Origin: Flavobacteriaceae bacterium UBA1682 | GTDB taxonomy: Bacteria > Bacteroidota > Bacteroidia > Flavobacteriales > Flavobacteriaceae | Length of the DNA stretch: 21,675 nucleotides | Direction: 5' to 3' | Assembly: GCA_002320285.1 (NCBI GenBank) | Contig: DCKE01000009.1 | Location: 49,612-71,286, forward strand | In this document: one piece after another, positions 14,086-21,597 of the stretch | Numbering within the stretch: the stretch's first letter is position 1 | How the letters are laid out: each line of letters starts with the position of its first letter | Notes under the pieces: model-generated | What the model saw: only the letters and a program-made list of their open reading frames with translations | Database searches by the model: none | What the model was told of the DNA's origin: nothing | Program-made: the position numbers and the translations under genes

Positions 14086-15654
14086 TGCTACCCCTATTTC
14101 TTGTAAAAATGAATCATCATGAGAAACTACCAATAAAGTCCCTTTATAGTCGCCAATAGCGCGGGTTAAAATTTCGAGATTCTGAATATCTAAATTATTT
14201 GTCGGTTCATCTAAAACGATCATATCTGGCGGTCGGATACTCAGCGTTAACGAACACAACATCAGTCGCATCTTTTCACCTCCACTCAAAGCGCTACAAG
14301 ATTTATTCCAATCTTCACTTCCAAATAAAAATCGATTTAACCGCATCTTGACTTCATGTTCAGGCCAAAGCCCCTGGTTGAATATTTGCGCTTGCTCAAA
14401 TACAGTTAAGCTGTTGTTGATCAACGAGTAATCTTGATCGATATAAATAGTATGAACCGCTGCACAAAACAAATTACCCGAAGCGGGAACACAGGCACCC
14501 AATATCATTTTTATCAAGGTGGTTTTACCCGATCCGTTTGCTCCTTTGATAGCCCAGCGCTCTCCACTGCGCACTTCAAAAGTTAAAGCACTTTGCCATA
14601 GTTGACCCGCTTCATATTCAAAATTTACAGCCTCTGCGGTAATCATTACTTTACCACGATGCAAATCAGAATCATCAAAATCAATTTTCATTGCTGCCAA
14701 ATCGGGTACTTCCTTTCTCAGTACACGTAATTCGCCTACAATCGCATCTCCTTTATTCGTGTGAACTCCTTTTAACTTCGATGCGGTTTTCTCTGCCTTA
14801 TTTCGAAGCGTATTCATCATGATCGTTGAAATACCAGCTTTTTCTTGTTTCTTCTTACCGCGGGCATCTAATTTTTGTTGCCGTTCCAGAGTCTCGCGTT
14901 CGACAACTTTTGCTTTGCGTAAAGCTTTTTCTTTGTTGTTGATATCTTGACTCAAAGCATGGCTCTGTACTTGTTTTTGAGCGACATAAAAATCGTAATT
15001 ACCACCATACATAGCAACACCCTTAGCACTCAATTCACAAACTTTATGAATTTTATTCAGCAATACCCGATCATGGCTTACCACAATTAAGGTATCCCGA
15101 GTCGTTTCTATATAACCATATAGAATCGCTCTGCTCGTTAGATCCAAGTGATTACTGGGTTCATCTAACAACACTATTTCAGGTTGGTGTACGCGTATAC
15201 CCGCCAAAAAAACTCGAGTCTTTTGTCCTCCGCTTAAAGTTTGCATTTTTTGATATAAATCAACATCCTCCAATTGCCAGTGACTCAGCGCCTCCCTCGC
15301 GCGCTCTTCCACGGTCCAATCATCGTCAAGATGACTAAAATTTTCTTCGGTGGCATCACCATTTAGTATTGCCTCTAAAGCGGTTAGCTTATGGTCAATA
15401 CCCAATGCTTTTGCTACGGAATCCGCGTTAAATTGTCCAAAGTGTTGGGGCACATAATAGGGCTTCGAATTCGAAGTCAAATGTCCTTGTGTCGGTTGTA
15501 AATTGCCGGCTAAAATCTGTAATAGCGTCGATTTTCCCGCGCCGTTATTTCCAACCAAGCTGATTTTATCACCGGTTTGGACATTAAAACTGATCGCAGA
15601 AAACAATACGCTTTTATCGGAATGTGTATAGGTAATATCGTGTAATATAATCAT
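14068..15654 (-). CDS. ABC-F family ATPase
   Basis: A 528-residue soluble protein with two ATP-binding cassettes and no membrane domain. The first has Walker A GNNGAGKST (35-43), signature LSGGQ (140-144) and Walker B LLDEPSNHLD. The second has GANGSGKTT, LSGGEKMRL and VLDEPTNNLD. Between them is a charged linker (about 225-300) rich in Lys/Arg/Glu, corresponding to the P-site tRNA-interacting motif that enters the ribosome. Members act on translation: some rescue stalled ribosomes and others protect from ribosome-targeting antibiotics. Which applies here cannot be settled by eye. The leader is about 105 bases, longer than that of most genes in the window, and includes a small hairpin, so leader-based control is possible. 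No resistance genes are adjacent. Confidence 0.92.
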   Translation of the reverse strand: MIILHDITYTHSDKSVLFSAISFNVQTGDKISLVGNNGAGKSTLLQILAGNLQPTQGHLTSNSKPYYVPQHFGQFNADSVAKALGIDHKLTALEAILNGDATEENFSHLDDDWTVEERAREALSHWQLEDVDLYQKMQTLSGGQKTRVFLAGIRVHQPEIVLLDEPSNHLDLTSRAILYGYIETTRDTLIVVSHDRVLLNKIHKVCELSAKGVAMYGGNYDFYVAQKQVQSHALSQDINNKEKALRKAKVVERETLERQQKLDARGKKKQEKAGISTIMMNTLRNKAEKTASKLKGVHTNKGDAIVGELRVLRKEVPDLAAMKIDFDDSDLHRGKVMITAEAVNFEYEAGQLWQSALTFEVRSGERWAIKGANGSGKTTLIKMILGACVPASGNLFCAAVHTIYIDQDYSLINNSLTVFEQAQIFNQGLWPEHEVKMRLNRFLFGSEDWNKSCSALSGGEKMRLMLCSLTLSIRPPDMIVLDEPTNNLDIQNLEILTRAIGDYKGTLLVVSHDDSFLQEIGVAHYIAL

Positions 15655-15765
15655 GATTTCTCTCTTGTAAAGAATGAATAATAACAGTATCCAGCGAAGT
15701 CGCTAGTGCCGTTTATTTTCCGAAAGAAATGATTTACAACATGAAATTGTATTTAGATTAGAGTA

Positions 15766-15773
15766 CAAATATA
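15766..15773 (-). promoter_or_regulatory. promoter of the ABC-F gene
   Basis: TATATTTG on the minus strand; CTG, one base off TTG, lies 18 bases upstream (15792-15794). The predicted leader of about 105 bases carries a 6-pair hairpin at 15691-15706 (minus-strand loop ACTT). Between 15774 and 15886 nothing else is seen. Confidence 0.6.
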
Positions 15774-15886
15774 GGCAATAAAAGCGATTTACAGACACGA
15801 AATCATGTAATACAATAAAAACAAGCACAAAACCTTTAATTTACCAGACAATAAGATGCCTTTTAAGATAGCTGCTTAGGCCATTT

Positions 15887-16513
15887 CTAATGACAGAAAG
15901 AAATCATATCCAGTTCATTTTCAATACAGAAATCGATGTTCGCCAAGACACCTTGAATGTGTTCGCTTGCAAATCCTTTTTCCTCTTCATCTTCATCCTC
16001 TGAATCTAGGAACTCCTCTATCATAACATCGGAAATCATTACGTGTTTTAATTGAGTTTTTATTTCTTTGAGCTGTGCTAGGGTTAACAAACCGATTAAA
16101 GGCCAGTCTTTTATAATAGGAATGGGAAAAGGAATACGGTTATCACCAAACATTGCGTGTTCAATCAAGAAATTTTCGACGGCATACTCATCAATGAGAA
16201 ATTTATTAATCAAATCGGTTTCATACCCCAATTTAATCTCTTGCGTATAAGGCAACTCCATACCTAAAGTAGTGCAAATTCCAATCAGCGCATAACCATA
16301 AGCATAATTCGATTTTTCATCACAGCTTCTGCCGTAAATAATATCATTTAATGCCTGAAGTGGCGTTTTATCCAAACCCTTCACTTCAAAATGACTATAT
16401 CCCTCAAACAAGTTATTTTGAATTACTTTTTCCAATATCTCCGCACTTTGACTGCCGAAAGCACTATCGATATGATTTTTTTTTATACCACAAGAAAAAA
16501 TATAATACCCCAT
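15887..16513 (-). CDS. DUF7691-like protein of unknown function
   Basis: A 208-residue soluble protein without signal peptide or membrane span. The start MGYYIFSCGIKKNHIDSAFG, the central YGYALIGICTTLGMELP and the PIPIIKDWPLIGLLTLAQL segment resemble what I recall of the DUF7691 family, which occurs scattered in many bacteria with no known activity. Residues 165-180 form a very acidic stretch (FLDSEDEDEEEKG). I cannot name a catalytic motif. It has an excellent own promoter and sits between the ABC-F and HPP genes on the same strand without obvious link. Members of such families are sometimes immunity-like orphan genes, but nothing nearby supports that here. Confidence 0.7.
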   Translation of the reverse strand: MGYYIFSCGIKKNHIDSAFGSQSAEILEKVIQNNLFEGYSHFEVKGLDKTPLQALNDIIYGRSCDEKSNYAYGYALIGICTTLGMELPYTQEIKLGYETDLINKFLIDEYAVENFLIEHAMFGDNRIPFPIPIIKDWPLIGLLTLAQLKEIKTQLKHVMISDVMIEEFLDSEDEDEEEKGFASEHIQGVLANIDFCIENELDMISFCH

Positions 16514-16543
16514 AATACCCTTATTTTGAAATTACTGTATTTT

Positions 16544-16574
16544 CAAATTTAGCATTTTATATCCGCTAAACCAA
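16544..16574 (-). promoter_or_regulatory. promoter of the DUF7691-like gene
   Basis: On the minus strand TTG (16572-16574), 20-base spacer, TAAATTTG (16544-16551); the ATG at 16513 follows 30 bases later. Confidence 0.75.
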
Positions 16575-16595
16575 TGCATTAACTAAAAAACACAG

Positions 16596-17189
16596 TCATG
16601 CTTTACGAAAAATACTGCGTTTTTTTCTTTTGCTAAAGAATTTGGAGTTTTTAGGATAACTTCTATTGGAGGTGATATTATTAAAAATCATCGCTACCAA
16701 AAACAATATTAGTGCACCGGAAAGCACTGGTGATAACACGTAATAATACCCGAGGCTTTTCACCACTCCCGTATCTGCTACAGCAATCAAAGCCGTCGCC
16801 CCTCCTGGAGGATGTATGGTTTTTGTAATCTGCATTCCCACTATGGATAGAGCCACAGCCAAGGGCGCAGCGATGTAGATGAGGTCCGGAAAAATCTTGG
16901 CTACCGTCACTCCGATTAAAGCAGAAACGACATGCCCGCCGATCAAATTTCGAGGTTGCGCTAAAGGGCTGTCAATTGCGCCATAAATCAACACTGAAGA
17001 AGCGCCAAAAGATCCTATTAAAAAAACATTTTCCAATTGGGTAAACCAAAAACTCTGGATATAAGCAATAATACCAATACCGACAAAAGCTCCTACAAAA
17101 GACCAAAAATGCTCTTTGGAGTCGATTAAGGTTTCTTTATAGATTACATATCGTGTAATACGAGCTGTACGCTTGATATTTTTTTTCAT
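16596..17189 (-). CDS. HPP-family integral membrane protein
   Basis: A 197-residue inner-membrane protein with four to five spans (about residues 27-46, 53-71, 85-102, 105-121 and 146-167). The family signature is ITKTIHPPGGATALIA, with the HPP motif at about 126-128, together with QPRNLIGGH. Plant and cyanobacterial HPP proteins have been linked to nitrite transport; whether this one carries nitrite is open. The tail is strongly basic (KNSKFFSKRKKRSIFRKA) and probably cytosolic. A longer frame would start at a TTG at 17201, but that lies about 5 bases from the predicted transcription start. The ATG at 17189 gives a normal leader of about 17 bases and a typical MKKN start, so it is preferred. 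Confidence 0.88.
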   Translation of the reverse strand: MKKNIKRTARITRYVIYKETLIDSKEHFWSFVGAFVGIGIIAYIQSFWFTQLENVFLIGSFGASSVLIYGAIDSPLAQPRNLIGGHVVSALIGVTVAKIFPDLIYIAAPLAVALSIVGMQITKTIHPPGGATALIAVADTGVVKSLGYYYVLSPVLSGALILFLVAMIFNNITSNRSYPKNSKFFSKRKKRSIFRKA

Positions 17190-17212
17190 AATTAGGCTCA
17201 AACTTAAAAATA

Positions 17213-17220
17213 CAAAGGTA
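17213..17220 (-). promoter_or_regulatory. -7 element of the HPP gene
   Basis: TACCTTTG on the minus strand, ending 23 bases before the ATG at 17189. No TTG at -33. Its position decides the start codon of the gene. Confidence 0.55.
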
Positions 17221-17253
17221 ATAGGAACACTTTTTGTTTTGCGCTTATTACAG

Positions 17254-17368
17254 TTAAAATACAGCTCCTAATGTTAATATTATCGGGATAGTTATCGATG
17301 CTATCTGTACCGCTATAAAATCGATTTTTAAGCATTAACTCCATTTCGACACGAATGTAGATAGCTGT
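17254..17368 (-). pseudogene. weak candidate remnant of an outer-membrane protein C terminus
   Basis: In the 17190-17552 gap, one minus-strand frame reads RVEMELMLKNRFYSGTDSID then NYPDNINI. A one-base shift at that point would give a GAVF-stop ending, as in Bacteroidota β-barrel proteins. The unshifted frame runs on into the HPP promoter. Other frames here also look moderately protein-like, so the call is weak. Confidence 0.22.
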
Positions 17369-17502
17369 ATATAAAATCCAAAAAGAACTTCTAAACACCT
17401 ACACCCCAGATCGCTACCCTAGCACACGAACTATTAACCATCAGTCAAAGCAAACAATTTGTAACAGGACCGATACTTACCAAGAAGCACTCTTTTAAAA
17501 CC

Positions 17503-17532
17503 AAAAAGGGCTGAAAAATTTCAGCCCTTTTT
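17503..17532. terminator. terminator of the PorP/OmpA operon
   Basis: Hairpin GGGCTGA/TCAGCCC flanked by an A-run and a T-run (17503-17532), 20 bases after the OmpA-family stop codon; bidirectional in form. Confidence 0.9.
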
Positions 17533-17552
17533 AATTATCCACTTTACTAGGT

Positions 17553-19499
17553 TTATAATTCCAATACTATAAACTCACTTCTTCTATTTTGCTCGTGCTC
17601 CTCATCGCTACATTTAGCACCGTTCACACAATGATTAATCAATTGGGTCTCCCCATATCCCTTACCACTTACACGGCTTTTATCGATACCTTGATCTACG
17701 ATCCACGCTATAGTAGATTTCGCCCTACGATCAGATAATTTCAAGTTGTAAGCATCTTTACCTCTGCTATCGGTATGCGAGCGCACATCAATTTTCATCG
17801 TCGGGTATTCTTTTAATACCTCTACAACCTTAGCTAGTTCCGTAGCAGCATCAGGACGTATGTTGGACTTATCAAAATCGAAATAAATCGGATGAAGTTT
17901 TAAGACCTTAAACAAATCATCTCCTTTTTCTACTTTCACTCTGGTTTTCTCCAATCCAAAATCCACCTGGGTCACACCAGACTGTAAGGATAGATCAACC
18001 GACACTTCGGCCGTATTAAAGTCTTGAATAACCGCATTCACTCGATAACGGGTTCCACAGCTTAAAGCGGGGAATTCATAGTACCCTTTGATATCTGTAT
18101 GTGTCTCGGACAGTATTTTAAAATTGCTGTCATACAGCACTACTTTAGCATGACTCAACTTGGCTTGGCTCGACTTATCGTAAACTACACCTTGAATCAA
18201 CTGAATACATTCTAATGCGAGTTTTTTCGTTTCTAACAAGGCATAGATATCGTCTTTACCATGCCCCTTTACACGATTTGAACTCAAGAAACCCCGTTGA
18301 TTTACGGTATTGATTTGAAAGGCAAAATCATCATACGGACTATTGGCCGGAGCCCCAATATTCTGCACTTTGCCCAGGGATCCGTCAGCATTAATCTTCG
18401 TCACAAAAATATCTAAGCCACCTAAACCCGGGTGACCGTCTGAAGCAAAATACAGCTCATTCTCCGCACTGATAAACGGAAAGCTCTCCCGCCCGCCTGT
18501 ATTGATTTCACTCAGATTTTGAACTGCCCCTAAACTTCCATTAGCCAAAATAGCCGCCTTATATAAATCTGACTGACCTTGTCCGCCAGCGCGATCAGAA
18601 GCAAAGTAAAGCCACATACCGTCTGCACTTAGAGCAGGATGCGCCGTGCTAAAATTATCGCTATTGATCGATAACTCCTCGGCATCATTCCATTTGCCAT
18701 CGACCAATTGGGAACGGTAAATTTTTAATAGAGTCACTTTGTTACTGTCGATTCCACGTCTACCATGATTAAAATTATTACGTGTAAAATACATGGTATT
18801 ACCGTCTTTACTAAAAACGGGGGTCGACTCATTAAATTTTGATTTTACGGATTTGGCGAATTTAGTCACTTCCCCTACAGTTCCGTCTTCTAAAATTGGA
18901 GCTTGATACAAACTCGTAAACGATTCATTGGTCCATGTATGTATTTTTTTAGACACACTACCCGTATCCCGAGCGGAGGTAAATATCAGATGCTGATTGT
19001 AAATAGAACTCCCATAATCGGAATACATCGAGTTAATCAATAGATTATTCAATTCATAACGATTGGAGTTCGCCTCGATTTGCTTGAGATAGTCTGGATT
19101 TTCTAAAACTAATTTAGATCGTTGATCTGCCTGATCTCTCTTGGCAAACTCCTTCAAATAGCGGTCTGCAGCTTCATAATTTTGAGTAGCCTTTAAGGTT
19201 TGTGCATAGCGATAATAATATTCAGCAGGCACCTCTTGAGTCAATTCAAACAAAGCTTTATACCAGGTATTTGCCTGAGTCAATTCGCCATTAAAATAAT
19301 AAGCATTTCCCAAATGCTGAAATAACTCAGGACTGGAATGTCCTTTTTTAGCTACGTGTTCGTATATTTTGATAGCATCGATATATTCATAACGATCATA
19401 TTGTTTGTCGCCCCTTTCTGATTTTTTATCTTGAGCCATAGCTCCCCAAGAAGTCAAAGCAAGCGCAAAGAAAACCCATTTAAGTAATGTCTTTTTCAT
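17553..19499 (-). CDS. TPR - PD40 propeller - CarboxypepD_reg - OmpA family outer-membrane protein (PorE-like)
   Basis: A 648-residue envelope protein. Signal peptide 1-22 (cleavage at AMA-QDK; no lipobox cysteine). Residues ~28-150 are TPR-like helices. Residues ~165-430 carry PD40/WD40-like blades such as SADGMWLYFASDRAGGQGQS and ENELYFASDGHPGLGGLDIF. A CarboxypepD-regulatory-like β-domain (~440-525) starts at QGVVYDKSSQAKL. The C-terminal OmpA domain (from ~535) has PIYFDFDKSNIRPDA, RSHTDSRGKDAYN with the diaminopimelate-binding aspartate, LSDRRA and QNRRSEF. This is the domain order of PorE, which ties the type IX secretion machinery to peptidoglycan, except that PorE is a lipoprotein. 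It follows the PorP/SprF gene by 11 bases. I infer an outer-membrane/peptidoglycan anchor working with PorP/SprF. Confidence 0.92.
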   Translation of the reverse strand: MKKTLLKWVFFALALTSWGAMAQDKKSERGDKQYDRYEYIDAIKIYEHVAKKGHSSPELFQHLGNAYYFNGELTQANTWYKALFELTQEVPAEYYYRYAQTLKATQNYEAADRYLKEFAKRDQADQRSKLVLENPDYLKQIEANSNRYELNNLLINSMYSDYGSSIYNQHLIFTSARDTGSVSKKIHTWTNESFTSLYQAPILEDGTVGEVTKFAKSVKSKFNESTPVFSKDGNTMYFTRNNFNHGRRGIDSNKVTLLKIYRSQLVDGKWNDAEELSINSDNFSTAHPALSADGMWLYFASDRAGGQGQSDLYKAAILANGSLGAVQNLSEINTGGRESFPFISAENELYFASDGHPGLGGLDIFVTKINADGSLGKVQNIGAPANSPYDDFAFQINTVNQRGFLSSNRVKGHGKDDIYALLETKKLALECIQLIQGVVYDKSSQAKLSHAKVVLYDSNFKILSETHTDIKGYYEFPALSCGTRYRVNAVIQDFNTAEVSVDLSLQSGVTQVDFGLEKTRVKVEKGDDLFKVLKLHPIYFDFDKSNIRPDAATELAKVVEVLKEYPTMKIDVRSHTDSRGKDAYNLKLSDRRAKSTIAWIVDQGIDKSRVSGKGYGETQLINHCVNGAKCSDEEHEQNRRSEFIVLEL

Positions 19500-19510
19500 A
19501 ATTAGCTCAA

Positions 19511-20443
19511 TTAGAAGAATCGCGGTGAAGTGATTCGGTTAAAGCGATTGAACAATTCAAAACGCAAGAATATCTCATGAGAACCCGAATTGTAGTGTGC
19601 TAGTTTCGTGGTTTCAGCATCATAACTATATCCGACAAATAAACCATCGGTAACTTGGAAACCGACCAAACCACTAAATGCTGCGTCCCAACGATAAGCA
19701 CCACCGATAACAAATTTATCGGCAATCATAAAGTTGGCTGTCAGATCAACTTGTAGTGGAGCTCCAGAAACGGCCTTAGCCAAGAAAGCTGGTTTAAACT
19801 TTAAATTGGGACTTAAGTCAAATACGTGACCTCCAATTAGGTAAAAGTTCATGCGTTGTTTCATCGTAGCATACACATTATCGTCGTAGCGATCTGTTTC
19901 CAAAAAGTTAGGTACGGATAATCCGAAATAGGTTTTTTCAGAATGCAAATACAATCCCGCTCCAACATTAGGAGAAAATTGATTGCGAATATTATCTTGA
20001 AACATCACATCATTAGGATTGTAAATATTCAGTTTCCCATAATCAACATCTAATAGATTTGCTGTTCCTTTAACTCCAAATGACAATTTATAATTGCGAT
20101 TTAAATCAATCGTATACGACAGATCGACCGAAATATTATTTTCTTCCATCGCTCCTAAACGGTCGTTTACAACGGAAACCCCTAAACCCAATTTAGAATC
20201 TCCTAAAGGCGTATTGACGGAAAAAGCCATGGTCTTAGGCGCTCCATCTAAACCAACCCATTGAGTGCGGTGCAAACCAAAAATACTCATGACACCACGA
20301 GAACCTGCATAAGCCGGATTTACATTTATAGTGTTATACATATATTGTGTATACTGAGGATCTTGCTGTGCTTGAACTTCAAAAAAGCTCAACATCGATA
20401 AGGTCCCTATAATAATTCCCTTGCTAATTGTAAATGTTTTCAT
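19511..20443 (-). CDS. type IX secretion system membrane protein, PorP/SprF family
   Basis: A 310-residue outer-membrane β-barrel protein. Signal peptide about 1-25 (cleavage near VQA-QQD). The mature start has the family block DPQYTQYMYNTINVNPAYAG, then HRTQWVGLDGAPKTMAFSV, and alternating β-strands run to the end (YSYDAETTKLAHYNSGSHEI, FELFNR). F. johnsoniae SprF and its paralogues serve secretion or surface attachment of large adhesins with type B C-terminal domains. Those genes usually come right before the SprF-like gene. Here no adhesin lies upstream, only ~1 kb of gene-poor DNA and a tRNA. The OmpA-family partner follows 11 bases after the stop. This is probably a paralogue and not the core gliding/secretion porP, but that needs comparison with the rest of the genome. 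Confidence 0.92.
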   Translation of the reverse strand: MKTFTISKGIIIGTLSMLSFFEVQAQQDPQYTQYMYNTINVNPAYAGSRGVMSIFGLHRTQWVGLDGAPKTMAFSVNTPLGDSKLGLGVSVVNDRLGAMEENNISVDLSYTIDLNRNYKLSFGVKGTANLLDVDYGKLNIYNPNDVMFQDNIRNQFSPNVGAGLYLHSEKTYFGLSVPNFLETDRYDDNVYATMKQRMNFYLIGGHVFDLSPNLKFKPAFLAKAVSGAPLQVDLTANFMIADKFVIGGAYRWDAAFSGLVGFQVTDGLFVGYSYDAETTKLAHYNSGSHEIFLRFELFNRFNRITSPRFF

Positions 20444-20461
20444 GTGCTCGTCTTTTAGTTA

Positions 20462-20508
20462 TGCTTTAAATGAAAGTCAACTGCTTTAAAATCACAGGTA
20501 CCCCTGTG
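20462..20508. promoter_or_regulatory. repeat-rich upstream region of the PorP/SprF gene
   Basis: Two direct copies of TGCTTTAAA (20462-20470, 20482-20490) are exactly 20 bases apart, about two helical turns. They are followed by the inverted repeat CACAGG-TACC-CCTGTG (20493-20508). All lie 19-65 bases upstream of the ATG. No TAnnTTTG element was found here. It could be an operator or an alternative-sigma promoter region; this is inference. Confidence 0.4.
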
Positions 20509-21387
20509 CGTTATGATATTTTTGTTCCTATATACTGTATTCAATAACTACGCAAACCGCCTGTTTTTGTTTGGTTAAATCCCCCCATTGCTAGCTAGTC
20601 TTCCTCCGCCTGCAATACTTTACAAGCGATACTTTATTACATGCTCTTATATATTAATCGGCTGCTATAGAAAAATCGTTCGAGAGCGGCGCTTAAAAAA
20701 TTCTAATATCTCCAAAATTCCCATCAATAAAGTTTCGCAACTGGTTATCGAGTGAAGACTTGAAAATTCAAACACTCCACAGATTTCACGTACCAACTGA
20801 AAAAGGGCAAATTAATCAACCAACACCGTCAACACTCTACAGCGCCATTAGAAGTTAATTTGTTTTACATAGCTACTATAAATTAATGAACCTTTTTTGT
20901 ACTTGTACTTTTTCCTTCAAAAAATCGCAAAAAGAGATTAATTTAGATAAAAATCAATAATAATGACATTTTGAAATTTTCGAAATATGCGTTTATCGCG
21001 CGCTAAAACGACCAATATCTTCCATAATGGCGTCTTATCTTTGATAACATCAGCCCGTTGCCTTTCAAAATTACAATTTTTACCTGCATAATTTGCATTT
21101 TTTGAAATAATTTTTTAACAAAAACTACAATAAGAGTGTTTTCAATAATACATAAAATTATATTTAATTCATTTTTTTTAAACTAAAAACAAATAAACAC
21201 AATCAATAAAGATAATTTTAAAAAATATGATCAACAAAACTTAGCAAAAGAATCAATATCATAAAAATTAGATGAAATTGATTTTTATTCCATTTTTAAA
21301 ATAAAACTAAAAGAACCAATAAAATCTCATTATGAGATTTTATTATGTAGTAAAAAAAAACATTTTGGGACTATCTAAAATACATAA
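20509..21387. other. gene-free, very AT-rich region
   Basis: About 880 bases without a convincing gene on either strand. Part 20600-20870 has mixed composition and part 20880-21387 is extremely AT-rich. A lone TATCTTTG on the plus strand (21036-21043) and TAATTTTG on the minus strand (21066-21073) match the -7 box without a -33 box. The only clear structure is the inverted repeat at 21318-21344. It could be a silenced or eroded region where an adhesin gene might be expected. Confidence 0.6.
21318..21344. repeat. perfect inverted repeat, 12-base arms
   Basis: AATAAAATCTCA, loop TTA, TGAGATTTTATT. On the minus strand it is followed by T-rich sequence and could act as a weak terminator. It has no neighbouring gene to serve. 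Confidence 0.6.
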
Positions 21388-21582
21388 AAGATAGATGCTC
21401 ACTTACCTGATTTACACATCACAAAATCATATATTGATTCCTTGACGCCAAGCGCCGCCAAGCACATCTTCACTGTTGAATTGACGAAGTCGAACGGAGA
21501 AGTTCTGACCGCAGTTACCGCTGAAATAAATTGGAAATGGGAACTTGAAAATTTTGACATAAAAAAAGGACAAAGAAATTAA
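21388..21582 (+). pseudogene. GC-rich coding-like fragment beside the tRNA
   Basis: A start-less plus-strand frame of 64 codons. From about 21430 it reads like real protein: AAKHIFTVELTKSNGEVLTA, then TAEINWKWELENFD, with mostly purine-first codons. The stop lies inside the tRNA terminator hairpin, so the last residues come from the terminator and the fragment seems cut at both ends. Bases 21441-21520 are 54% GC by count, against roughly a quarter in the adjoining desert. The opposite strand also has an open frame in the same codon register (77 codons, with its ATG-like end in the tRNA). It is arginine-rich and lysine-poor, which fits this genome less well. Family unknown. Confidence 0.4.
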
Positions 21583-21595
21583 TTTCTTTGTCCTT
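21561..21595 (-). terminator. intrinsic terminator of tRNA-Val
   Basis: A perfect 30-base palindrome centred at 21580/21581 (core GGACAAAGAAATT/AATTTCTTTGTCC, 21568-21593), followed on the minus strand by seven T. It starts 2 bases after the CCA end of the tRNA. Confidence 0.92.
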
Positions 21596-21597
21596 AA

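Noticed and set aside
13881..14159. 92-codon plus-strand frame overlapping the end of the ABC-F gene
   Set aside because: Its second half is antisense to a clear gene and its composition is not protein-like; no promoter was found.
15734..15742. Two-codon upstream reading frame in the ABC-F leader
   Set aside because: ATG-TTG-TAA occurs readily by chance in AT-rich DNA and has no supporting context.
17190..17201. N-terminal extension of the HPP protein from a TTG start
   Set aside because: It would leave about 5 bases of leader after the predicted promoter; ATG 17189 fits better.
20820..20900. Plus-strand protein-like frame in the porP upstream region
   Set aside because: The frame is short and start-less and another frame looks about as plausible, so it is not better than chance.
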